Part shown: positions 6,974 to 13,378 of the stretch, piece by piece
Numbering within the stretch: the stretch's first letter is position 1
How the letters are laid out: every line of letters begins with the position of its first letter
Assembly: GCA_946480965.1 (NCBI GenBank)
Contig: CAMLMI010000103.1
Coordinates: forward strand, 1 to 13,378
DNA length: 13,378 nt
From: an uncultured Verrucomicrobiales bacterium
GTDB taxonomy: Bacteria; Verrucomicrobiota; Verrucomicrobiae; Limisphaerales; CANJSG01
Direction: 5' to 3'
The notes under the pieces: model-generated
What the model was told of the DNA's origin: nothing
What the model saw: the letters and a program-made list of their open reading frames with translations, nothing else
Database searches by the model: none
Position numbers and translations under genes: made by a program

Positions 6974-7975
6974 CTACTGGGCCGCAGGGGCGGCGGGGGT
7001 GGCCGGGCGGCGCTCCTTCAGCTCCTCGATCTTGGCCCGGGCCCGCGTCGCGTAGTCGGACTCCGGATCGCGCAGGATGGCCTCGTTGTAGTAGATCAGC
7101 GCGCCCTCCCAACGGCGGTGCTTCTCGTAATACCTGGCCGTGGCGAAGGCGCCCTTGGCCTGCTCGGCCCGCAGCGCAGCGATGATCGCGCGGGCCTCGG
7201 GCACGCGGGCGTCGTTCGGGAAGAGGGTGATGAAGTCGGTGAAGGTGCTGATCGCCTCGCCCGCGATGCTCTGGTCGTAGTCCGAGGTGCGCGCCTGTTT
7301 CTGGTAGGCCAAGCCCGCCTTGAAGACCGCGTCGGCCGAGACGCCGGGCATGTCGCGGTAGCGGTCGGCCGCGCGCAGGTAGGCCTGCACGGCGAGCGGA
7401 TAGTCCTCCTGTTTCTCCCGGGCGGTGCCGATGCTCATCTGCGACTGCGGGGCGACCTTGCTGTAGGGCCCGTTGCCCACGATCTTCGCATACATCTCGG
7501 CCGTCTTCTCCATGCTGGGGAAGAACGGGATGTAGCCCCAGAGCTTGAACCACTGGCCGCCGAGGAACCGGTTCGCGATCTCGAACTGGCGCTGCAGGAT
7601 CTCCTCCTGGTTCTCCAGCCTGGGATATTGGGTGAGGGCCTTCTGGTATTCCTTGAAGGCCTTCTCGTCCATCTTCTTGGCCTCGTAGGCTCGGCCCACG
7701 ATGTATTGGGCCTGGGGCGCGAAGTCGGAGAGCGGCCAGGCGCTGACCACGCGGCGGGCGGATTTCAAAGCCAAGTTGTGGTCGCCGCTTTCGAGGGCCT
7801 TCTGGGCCACTTCGAGCTGGTCCTTGGCGCGGTTGCGCCGCCAGGAGCCCTCGCCGCCGTAGGTCTCGTAGGTCCAGCCTTCGCCGGGGCGATAGATGAG
7901 GGGCGCGGGCGACGGGAACGGCGTCACCATCACCAACAGCAGGGCCAAAGCGACCCGCACGGTCCAGCGATTCAT
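6974..7975 (-). CDS. BamD-like TPR outer-membrane assembly protein lacking a lipid-attachment Cys
   Basis: A 333-residue exported protein with helical TPR-like repeats at about 50-82, 84-117, 172-206, 210-253 and 274-305. The order and spacing recall BamD/YfiO, the TPR component of the machine that folds outer-membrane beta-barrels. The signal peptide (MNRWTVRVALALLLVMVTPF, cleavage near SPA-PL) has no lipobox and no cysteine, whereas classical BamD is a lipoprotein. A Pro/Ala-rich tail closes the protein. It is also longer than the roughly 245 residues of E. coli BamD. ATG 7975 was chosen; a TTG 18 bases upstream is less likely. LptE follows two bases after the stop, which supports an envelope role. 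It could instead be a generic periplasmic TPR scaffold such as a CpoB-like protein. Confidence 0.85.
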   Translation of the reverse strand: MNRWTVRVALALLLVMVTPFPSPAPLIYRPGEGWTYETYGGEGSWRRNRAKDQLEVAQKALESGDHNLALKSARRVVSAWPLSDFAPQAQYIVGRAYEAKKMDEKAFKEYQKALTQYPRLENQEEILQRQFEIANRFLGGQWFKLWGYIPFFPSMEKTAEMYAKIVGNGPYSKVAPQSQMSIGTAREKQEDYPLAVQAYLRAADRYRDMPGVSADAVFKAGLAYQKQARTSDYDQSIAGEAISTFTDFITLFPNDARVPEARAIIAALRAEQAKGAFATARYYEKHRRWEGALIYYNEAILRDPESDYATRARAKIEELKERRPATPAAPAAQ

Positions 7976-7979
7976 GGCG

Positions 7980-8013
7980 CGGACGGTAGTCAACGCTTCG
8001 GACGGGGGTCAAC
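7980..8013. promoter_or_regulatory. Tandem direct repeat upstream of the BamD-like gene
   Basis: Two copies of CGGACG-N3-GTCAAC occur at 7980-7994 and 7999-8013, with 12 of 15 positions fixed and a period of 19 bases. They start 5 bases upstream of the BamD-like ATG. On the minus strand each reads GTTGAC-N3-CGTCCG and includes a -35-like TTGAC. A tandem operator for a dimeric regulator, or duplicated promoter elements, would fit. Confidence 0.4.
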
Positions 8014-8034
8014 CGGGCTTTTCCTCGACGGCGG

Positions 8035-8057
8035 CGGAGAGGAAATTTTCCGCTCCG
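8035..8057. promoter_or_regulatory. Interrupted palindrome in the divergent control region
   Basis: Arms of 11 bases, CGGAGAGGAAA and TTTCCGCTCCG, flank one central T at 8046 with a single mismatch pair (8040 and 8052). It lies between the divergent BamD-like and GST genes and has an AT-rich centre in GC-rich DNA. This symmetry suits a dimeric repressor or activator site; no T-tract makes a terminator less likely. Confidence 0.3.
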
Positions 8058-8188
8058 GGCAATGCGCCCTTGCGCCCCGGCGCACCCCGCACCTACGGTT
8101 CATCCGTGCCAGCAATGGTGATCGTCCCCGTCGCACCGGACCCCCGCTCCGGATGGTCCCTTCCCACCGTCTCGTTTCCTCCCGAAGA

Positions 8189-8857
8189 ATGATCGAACTC
8201 ATCCAGTTTCCCTGGAGCCCGTTCTGCCTGGTCCAGCGCCGCATCCTGGAATTCGGCCGCGTCCCCTTCAAAACCACCGACATCCCCAGCACTGACCGTT
8301 CGCTGGTCTGGAAAGCCACCGACGGCGCGTCCTATGGAGTGCCGGTGATCCGGGACGGCGCGAAGGCCGTCTTCGAGAGCGGCGACGACACCCAGGATCT
8401 CGCGCAATACCTCGACGCGAAGTTCTCCCTCGGGCTTTTCCCGGCGCATTGGGCCGGCGTGCAGGACATCCTCTGGCGGCACATCGAGAACGAGATCGAA
8501 GGACTCACCTTCCGCCTCAGCGACATCTATTGGGAAGAACGCGTGCCGAAGTCCGAGGCCTGCGCGTTCCTGCGGCACAAGGAGCGGAAATTCGGCCGGG
8601 GCTGCATCGACCGTTGGCGCGCCGGCGAGAAGGCGATGCTGAAGCAGCTCGCGGAAAAGCTGGGGGATTTCGAGCGGATGCTGGAGACCCGGCCCTGCCT
8701 GCTGGACCGCCGCCCGCGCTTCGTCGATTTCGACCTCTGGGGCATGCTCGCCGAGCTGGAGGTCGTGGGCCACCACACCCTGCCCAAGAAACACAAGCGG
8801 CTCGCCCGCTGGTATCGTTCCATGTCCCAGATCCAACTCTCCGACGTCTCCGCGTGA
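8189..8857 (+). CDS. Glutathione S-transferase-fold protein
   Basis: A 222-residue cytosolic protein with GST architecture. The N-terminal thioredoxin-like domain (1-82) carries SPFC at 10-13, where Ser10 or Cys13 could contact glutathione. The cis-Pro motif GVPVI has P52, and E63-S64 sit at the glutathione gamma-Glu binding position. The all-helical C-terminal domain (about 88-222) contains RFVDFDLWGML, which resembles the conserved GST folding motif. The substrate is unknown; it might conjugate, reduce or only bind glutathione or another thiol. ATG 8189 gives the normal start of strand 1 (MIELIQF); ATG 8153 would add 12 residues. Its stop overlaps the GTG start of the PhoH gene by four bases, so the two are translated together. 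The control region upstream is shared with the divergent BamD-like gene. Confidence 0.88.
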   Translation: MIELIQFPWSPFCLVQRRILEFGRVPFKTTDIPSTDRSLVWKATDGASYGVPVIRDGAKAVFESGDDTQDLAQYLDAKFSLGLFPAHWAGVQDILWRHIENEIEGLTFRLSDIYWEERVPKSEACAFLRHKERKFGRGCIDRWRAGEKAMLKQLAEKLGDFERMLETRPCLLDRRPRFVDFDLWGMLAELEVVGHHTLPKKHKRLARWYRSMSQIQLSDVSA

Positions 8858-10200
8858 AAAACTTCGTCCTCGACACCAACGTCCTCCTCCACAACCCGAA
8901 ATCGATCCTCAACTTCGAGGACAACCACGTCCACATCCCCATCGAGGTCATCGAGGAAGTGGACCGCTTCAAGCGCGAGTCCTCCGAGCTCGGCCAGAAC
9001 GCCCGCGCCATTTCCCGGCTGCTCGACGAGCTCCGCACCCAGGGCAAGCTCAGCTCCGGCGTGAAGCTCCCCAACGGCGGCGTCCTCAAGATCGTCACCG
9101 ACCCTGCCCCGCCCAAGAAACCGGTCACCAAGACCGAGGCGAAGGCCGAAGCCAAGGCGGAGGCCAACGGGCACATGACGGTGGACAACCTCATCATCCG
9201 CCGCGCCCTCGACCTCAAGAGCGCTTCCCCGAAGTCCACCCCCACGATCATCGTCTCCAAGGACATCAACCTCCGCATCAAGGCCGATGCGCTGGGCCTC
9301 CAGGCCGAGGACTACGAGAACGACCGCGTCCACCTCAGCGACCTCTACTCCGGGATGCGCGAGCTCGTCGTCGGCCACGACGCCGTCGCCAAGTTCCGCT
9401 CCCACGGAGAGCTCGCCCTGCCCTCCGGCGCGACCTACCACGCGAACGAATACGTCTCGCTCATCGACGAGGCCAACCCCAAGAAAGCCGCGTTGGCCCG
9501 GGTCGATGCCACCGGCCAGAAGGCCCTGCCCATTCTCGAAGTCCGCGAAGGCGTCTGGGGCATCCGCCCGCGCAACCGCGAACAGCACTTCGCCCTCGAC
9601 GCCCTGCTCGACGACCGCATCAAGCTCGTCACCCTCATGGGCAAGGCCGGCACGGGCAAGACCCTCATCGCCATGGCCGCCGGCCTGAAGCGCACCGTCA
9701 CCGACCGCGAATTCCGCCGCGTGGTCGTGGCCCGGCCCACCGTCTCGATGGGCCGCGAGATCGGCTTCCTGCCCGGCTCGCTCGACGAGAAGCTCGGCCC
9801 CTGGATGCAGCCCATCCACGACGCGCTGGAGCTCCTGAGCGACCTCAACATGGGCCACGAACACCGCCGCTCCGCCGACCTCATGCGCTCCGGCGTCATC
9901 GTCGTCGAGGCCCTCAGCTACATCCGCGGCCGCAGCATCGCGAACCAGTTCATGATCATCGACGAGGCCCAGAACCTCACCCCGCTGGAGGTGAAGACCA
10001 TCGTCACCCGTGTGGGCAACGGCACGAAGATCATCTTCACCGGCGATCCCTACCAGATCGACAACCCCTACGTGGACTCCCAGTCGAACGGGTTCAACTA
10101 CCTCATCAGCCGCTTCCGCGGCCAGCCTCTCGCCGCCCACATCGAGCTGCAAAAGGGCGAGCGCTCCGAACTGGCCGAAGCCGCCGCGAACCTGCTCTGA
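8854..10200 (+). CDS. PIN-PhoH family protein (RNase-like PIN domain fused to PhoH ATPase)
   Basis: A 448-residue cytosolic protein. The PIN domain (about 3-160) begins with FVLDTNVLLHNP, including D7, and has EEVDRF (D37) and SKDIN (D137), consistent with a metal-binding acidic site for RNA cleavage. A Lys/Glu/Ala-rich segment (about 88-106) interrupts it. The PhoH ATPase domain (about 240-448) has Walker A GKAGTGKT with K269, Walker B FMIIDEAQ with D370 and E371, and TGDPYQID. Related PIN-PhoH proteins are reported as ATP-dependent RNA helicase-nucleases, often linked to stress. The length suits the family. Start codon GTG 8854 is fixed by the domain start and overlaps the GST stop as GTGA, so translation is probably coupled. 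A large inverted-repeat element follows the stop. Confidence 0.95.
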   Translation: MKNFVLDTNVLLHNPKSILNFEDNHVHIPIEVIEEVDRFKRESSELGQNARAISRLLDELRTQGKLSSGVKLPNGGVLKIVTDPAPPKKPVTKTEAKAEAKAEANGHMTVDNLIIRRALDLKSASPKSTPTIIVSKDINLRIKADALGLQAEDYENDRVHLSDLYSGMRELVVGHDAVAKFRSHGELALPSGATYHANEYVSLIDEANPKKAALARVDATGQKALPILEVREGVWGIRPRNREQHFALDALLDDRIKLVTLMGKAGTGKTLIAMAAGLKRTVTDREFRRVVVARPTVSMGREIGFLPGSLDEKLGPWMQPIHDALELLSDLNMGHEHRRSADLMRSGVIVVEALSYIRGRSIANQFMIIDEAQNLTPLEVKTIVTRVGNGTKIIFTGDPYQIDNPYVDSQSNGFNYLISRFRGQPLAAHIELQKGERSELAEAAANLL

Positions 10201-10207
10201 GCGGGCA

Positions 10208-10349
10208 CAGGCGGTCACATCCGCGAGTCCGGCCGAATCGCCGGAGCCGTCAACCAGTGTCGATGGGCCATCGCTCGTCGGCTTGCCCAGGACCATCCGA
10301 AGAAGGTGCCCTCGGCTTTTGTGCGCGGCCACGCGGACGTGACCGCCTG
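10208..10349. repeat. 142-base element bounded by 18-bp inverted repeats, possible structured RNA or double terminator
   Basis: CAGGCGGTCACATCCGCG (10208-10225) and CGCGGACGTGACCGCCTG (10332-10349) are inverted complements at 17 of 18 positions. In a minus-strand transcript the exception is a G-U pair, so the whole stem can form. Between them lie a hairpin TCCGGC-CGAATC-GCCGGA (10228-10245) and the symmetric CGATGG-G-CCATCG (10261-10273). The element fills the gap between the convergent phoH stop (10200) and alkC stop (10368). No obvious target-site duplication flanks it, so a MITE origin is open. It may end both transcripts or form a branched 3' structure in the alkC mRNA. Confidence 0.55.
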
Positions 10350-10367
10350 GGCTGCTGCCCGGCTTCT

Positions 10368-11459
10368 TCATCTGACCAATGTGAACGACGCTTCGGCCAT
10401 CCTCTCCCCGTTCACCATCGCTTCGACGCGGTGTTGGCCGGGATGATGTTTGCGGGTGGTGAAGTCCTGGAGGCGCTGGCTCTTGGCCAGTTCGAGCGTC
10501 GCGCCGGCCTCCAGCGTCGCTTCCTTCCACTTGAAGACCTTGGCCGAAGTGTCGCCGGACTGCTTCACGTAGTGGACCGCGTAGTCCACCACGAGCTTCT
10601 GTGGCCGCTTGGCCGTGGACCGGAGCCGAAGGACCAGCGTCACGCGTTCGCCCAGCTTCAACTTGGCCGGTGAAACCGTGAACGCTTCCACCCGCACCTC
10701 CGCCTTCCGGCCAGCGCCGATCACGCCGAGCGCGCGGCGGTCGCCCTGCTTGATCAAGGTGCGCAGCGCGCGTTTGGCGATCCACGCGGTGCGTTCGTCG
10801 GCCAAGTCCCAGCCGTCGATCCGCTCCAGCACCCAGTGCGGATGGTCCTTGGTGATGTCGTTCAGATGGTTCGCCACCGACTTGCGCACGTAGAGGCTCG
10901 GATCGGCCCGGAGGTTCTCCAAGATGGGAGCGACGGGCGACGGATCGGCGACGAGTTCCCGCAGCTTGAACGACCACGGCAAACGCGGCCGACACCCTTC
11001 GCTGGCCAAACGGCGGACGTGTTCATCCGCATCGCTCGACCATGTCTCCATCACCGCCAGCGTGCGCGTCAGATCGCGGCGCAGGAATTCGCGCACGGCG
11101 AACTCCGAAGAGCCGAACGGCGTGAAGAACTTGAGCGCGTCCATCGACCGCTCGAAGTCGTCCAACCCGTAGAGCCCGACGTAGTCCGGCAGGACCAGCG
11201 AGACGAAGCTGTGCTGGAACTTCGGCGCGAGCTTCTTCAGCACGGCCAGCGCCTTGGGAAACTCTTCTGGCAACGTCGCCCGCATCGCTTCCGAAGTGCG
11301 CCGCAGCCGCTGGAGCAGGGAGCGTTCGGCCAAGCCTTCCAGCGTCAGCGCGAGAAAGCGTTTGCGGTCGAAGCCTGGATGCAGCCCCGCCAGATCGTCC
11401 GCGATCCGGCGGTAGCGGGCTTCGTCGAACCAATCCTTGAGCGCGGCGTTTTCCGACAT
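10368..11459 (-). CDS. AlkC-type DNA alkylation repair glycosylase with Ig-like C-terminal domain
   Basis: A 363-residue DNA repair protein of the HEAT-like-repeat superfamily. Residues 1-250 form the helical DNA-wrapping part, with the diagnostic stretch containing WSSDADEHVRRLASEG (140-155) and DPSLYVRKSVANHLND (186-201). Residues 254-363 form a beta-rich Ig-like domain (VEAFTVSPAKLKLGERV onward). This two-part architecture is that described for AlkC, which excises alkylated bases such as 3-methylcytosine and 1-methyladenine; the Ig-like domain helps to hold damaged DNA. Specific catalytic residues were not assigned. ATG 11459 (MSENAALKDWFDE) was preferred; ATG 11471 adds four residues and is equally free of a Shine-Dalgarno site. 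The gene lies 100 bases downstream of the PutA-type gene on the same strand and converges with phoH. A related AlkD-like assignment is less likely because of the extra domain. Confidence 0.88.
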   Translation of the reverse strand: MSENAALKDWFDEARYRRIADDLAGLHPGFDRKRFLALTLEGLAERSLLQRLRRTSEAMRATLPEEFPKALAVLKKLAPKFQHSFVSLVLPDYVGLYGLDDFERSMDALKFFTPFGSSEFAVREFLRRDLTRTLAVMETWSSDADEHVRRLASEGCRPRLPWSFKLRELVADPSPVAPILENLRADPSLYVRKSVANHLNDITKDHPHWVLERIDGWDLADERTAWIAKRALRTLIKQGDRRALGVIGAGRKAEVRVEAFTVSPAKLKLGERVTLVLRLRSTAKRPQKLVVDYAVHYVKQSGDTSAKVFKWKEATLEAGATLELAKSQRLQDFTTRKHHPGQHRVEAMVNGERMAEASFTLVR

Positions 11460-11559
11460 GGCCGCCGACATAGCGGAGAGCCCGCGAAGTGGCGAGCGTT
11501 CTGAGGTGGAACGATGCAATCGAAAGCAGGTCCGGCTGGAAGCCTGGCCTGCGCTGTTC

Positions 11560-13378
11560 TCAATCCACTCGCGTTATTGGCAGGCCGTAGCGGTGCAGCG
11601 TGCGGGAGACGGACTGTTCACGAACCCAACGGGTCAGTTCGGTCCGGCCTTCGCCGACGATCGGCGCGTCGATCCAGTTCAGCCCCGCCGCGTGGACCGA
11701 GGCGAGCAGGCGGTCGCCGGTCGGGCCAACGGTGCGGACGAATTCGATCTGGCCCGTGAGCGTAGGCAACCGCCGGGAGAGAGCCTCTTCCGTTTCTTCC
11801 TCCGCGCGGCTGACGAGCAACGGCGTGCCGATGATGGCAGAAGCCAGCTTGGCCAAAGCTTCGGTGCGGGTGTCGCCCGCCGGCACGCGCACGAGCACGC
11901 CCTTGGCCGGGCGGTAGCGCAGCACGTTCGATTCACAGACCAGCCCGGACGGATCGTGTTCCGCGCTGAAGTGCTGGCTCCAGATCGCGCGCCAGTGGCG
12001 TTCCAGCTCGGAGGTTCCGATGGAGGTGGTGTCGGTGAAGTGGAGGAACAGGCCGACGTAGTCCGGGCCGCCAGCCTTGCTGCCGGGGCCGATGCAGGAG
12101 CGTTTCCAGCCGCCGAAGGGTTGGCGTTGGACGATGGCGCCGGTGATGGGGCGGTTGATGTAGGCGTTGCCGACCTGGACCCGTTCGCGCCAGTGCGCGA
12201 CCTCGGCGTCATCGAGCGAGTGGATGCCGCCGGTGAGGCCGTAGTCGGGCGCATTCTGGAAGGCGATGGCCTCGTCGAGATCAGCGGCGCGCATCAGGCC
12301 GAGGACCGGGCCGAAACACTCGGTGCGGTGGAACCAGCTGCCGGGCTTCACGCCGAGCTTGATGCCGGGCGACCATTGGCACGGATCGTCGGGCGACACC
12401 TGCGGTTCCAGCAGCCACTCCTCGCCGTCGTCCAAGGTGGTCAGGGCGCGCTTCAGATTGGGCGACGGTTCGCGGATCAACGGTGTGACGATGCTGGCGG
12501 GATGCGTGGACGGTCCGACACGCAGACTGGCGGCGGTGTCGCGCAACTGGCGGCGGAACATCGGGTCGTCGTAAACCTCCGCTTCCAGGATGCCGAGGCT
12601 GGCCGCGCTGCACTTCTGGCCGGCGTGGCCGAAGGCGGACTTCACCAGATCCTTGATCGCGAGATCGCGGTCGGCCTGGGCGGTGACGACGAGGGCGTTC
12701 TTGCCGCTGGTCTCGGCGAAGAGCCGCAACGACGGGCGCCAACCCTGGAACATCCGCGCCGTCTCCCAGCCGCCGGTCAGCACGACGGTGGCGACGCGCG
12801 GATCGGTGATCAGCGCGCGGCCGACCTCGCCATCGGCGCAGGGGAAAAAGCGGAGCACGTCCCGTGGCACGCCGGCCGCCCAGAGCTGTTCCGCCAGGCG
12901 CGCGGCGGTGGCGACGGTTTCCGGCGCGGGCTTGAGCACGACGGCGTTGCCCGCCATCAGCGCGGCCAAAACGCCGCCGCACGGGATGGCGTAGGGGAAA
13001 TTCCACGGCGGAGTGACGGCGACCACGCCATGAGCTTGGGCCGACAGGCCGACGCGCGGGCGATAGCCGACGTAGTAACGGGCGAAGTCGATGGCCTCCG
13101 AGATCTCGGCGTCGGCTTCCCAAGCGGCTTTCTTTCCGTCGCGGACCAGCAAGGCGATGGTGTCGAACCGGCCGGCCTCCAGTTCATCGCCGCAGCGCCG
13201 CAGGATCGCTGCGCGGGCGTCGAAGCCGAGTTGTTCCCACGCGGGCTGGGCGGCGACGGCGGTGGCGAGGGTGGCTTCGAGATCGGCGAGGGAAAGAGGA
13301 ACGGACTGACTGCTTTGGGGCAGGCCCCTCACCCCGGCCCTCTCCCCATCGGATGGGGAGAGGGTGGCCGAAGGCCGG
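11560..13378 (-). CDS. PutA-type 1-pyrroline-5-carboxylate dehydrogenase, N-terminally incomplete
   Basis: The NAD-dependent second step of proline breakdown, oxidising glutamate semialdehyde to glutamate. Counting from GTG 13332, TPPWNFPYAIPCGG includes N111, VLKPAPE includes K134, LFAETSGKN supplies the general base E207 and AGQKCSA the catalytic nucleophile C241. QRQPFGGWKRSCIGPGSKAG is the P5CDH-type signature. About 150 residues follow the core (from about 440), resembling the C-terminal ALDH-like domain of longer PutA proteins. The core starts abruptly at the AAxxAxPAW helix, so its usual first strands are absent, and no proline dehydrogenase half is visible. The frame stays open to the window edge through the palindromic repeat, read as RPSATLSPSDGERAGVRG. 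The gene is therefore probably cut by the edge or interrupted by the repeat; GTG 13332 lies inside the repeat and is a doubtful start. Confidence 0.88.
   Translation of the reverse strand, partial: RPSATLSPSDGERAGVRGLPQSSQSVPLSLADLEATLATAVAAQPAWEQLGFDARAAILRRCGDELEAGRFDTIALLVRDGKKAAWEADAEISEAIDFARYYVGYRPRVGLSAQAHGVVAVTPPWNFPYAIPCGGVLAALMAGNAVVLKPAPETVATAARLAEQLWAAGVPRDVLRFFPCADGEVGRALITDPRVATVVLTGGWETARMFQGWRPSLRLFAETSGKNALVVTAQADRDLAIKDLVKSAFGHAGQKCSAASLGILEAEVYDDPMFRRQLRDTAASLRVGPSTHPASIVTPLIREPSPNLKRALTTLDDGEEWLLEPQVSPDDPCQWSPGIKLGVKPGSWFHRTECFGPVLGLMRAADLDEAIAFQNAPDYGLTGGIHSLDDAEVAHWRERVQVGNAYINRPITGAIVQRQPFGGWKRSCIGPGSKAGGPDYVGLFLHFTDTTSIGTSELERHWRAIWSQHFSAEHDPSGLVCESNVLRYRPAKGVLVRVPAGDTRTEALAKLASAIIGTPLLVSRAEEETEEALSRRLPTLTGQIEFVRTVGPTGDRLLASVHAAGLNWIDAPIVGEGRTELTRWVREQSVSRTLHRYGLPITRVD
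13325..13378. repeat. GC-rich palindromic repeat, copy 2 (cut by the window edge)
   Basis: Aligned with copy 1 at the left edge, 52 of 54 positions match in the same orientation. The 13-base arms (13338-13350 and 13352-13364) are perfectly kept; one change falls in the loop of the second stem (GAA in place of AAA) and the other between the outer arm and the hairpin. The right outer arm lies beyond the window. It overlaps the open frame of the PutA-type gene. Confidence 0.85.

Noticed and set aside
4392..7055. An 887-codon plus-strand open frame across the small membrane protein, murA and lptE
   Set aside because: It is antisense to genes with strong family motifs and shows only low-complexity His/Asp/Arg-rich sequence.
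7976..7993. A TTG start that lengthens the BamD-like protein by six residues
   Set aside because: ATG 7975 gives a standard signal peptide, and the extension runs into the direct repeat.
8153..8188. ATG 8153 as an earlier start for the GST-fold protein
   Set aside because: The added MVPSHRLVSSRR segment precedes the normal first strand of the fold and has no ribosome site.
10201..10445. Continuation of the phoH frame past its TGA, which reads without a stop and looks protein-like
   Set aside because: The family ends normally at the TGA, the continuation overlaps alkC on the other strand, and GC-rich DNA often stays open. Readthrough is not supported.
8527..10995. An 822-codon minus-strand open frame opposite GST and phoH
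   Set aside because: It is an antisense shadow; the plus-strand frames carry the GST motifs, PIN motifs and Walker A and B.
1..13378. A circular molecule closed through the terminal repeats
   Set aside because: The terminal copies differ at two positions, so they are not an exact overlap. Housekeeping genes such as murA indicate a chromosome fragment.
1..13378. CRISPR arrays, tRNA, rRNA, insertion sequences or prophage genes
   Set aside because: I saw no regularly spaced repeats, cloverleaf with CCA-type ends, conserved rRNA segments, transposase or phage protein motifs.

Overview
This window looks like bacterial chromosomal DNA of high GC content. My best guess is a member of the Verrucomicrobiota (PVC group). 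The reasons are two secreted modular carbohydrate proteins that end in a short beta-rich C-terminal domain of the kind common in that phylum, Gram-negative outer-membrane assembly genes, and few visible Shine-Dalgarno sites. The lineage is inferred from style, not from a marker gene. Nine protein-coding genes fill most of the window and no gene-free stretch exceeds 300 bases. I see no rRNA, tRNA, CRISPR array, insertion sequence or phage gene.

Layout. Positions 1-62 hold a GC-rich palindromic repeat, and a near-identical truncated copy ends the window (13325-13378). From 70 to 4480 lies a divergent pair: a non-catalytic carbohydrate-binding protein (minus) and a GH16 beta-glucanase (plus). 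They share related N-terminal and C-terminal modules and a compact AT-rich promoter region. A small membrane-anchored protein (4500-4925, minus) follows. Next is an envelope block on the minus strand: a BamD-like TPR protein, LptE two bases later, a probable terminator, then MurA followed by two hairpins. A 213-base divergent control region (7976-8188) with a tandem direct repeat and a palindrome separates this block from a plus-strand pair, a GST-fold protein and a PIN-PhoH ATPase whose genes overlap by four bases. A 142-base element with 18-bp inverted ends sits between phoH and a convergent AlkC-type DNA glycosylase. The window closes with the dehydrogenase part of a PutA-type protein that is open to the edge.

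How they work together. The first pair probably binds and cuts a beta-1,3-glucan-like polysaccharide outside the cell. The central block builds the envelope: MurA for peptidoglycan, LptE for LPS insertion and the BamD-like protein for outer-membrane protein assembly. The GST/PhoH pair and AlkC look like stress, RNA and DNA maintenance genes. The last gene belongs to proline catabolism. I found no clearly new defence or mobile system. The most unusual items are the terminal palindromic repeat that reads in frame into the PutA-type gene, the inverted-repeat element after phoH, and the divergent pair with matched end modules.
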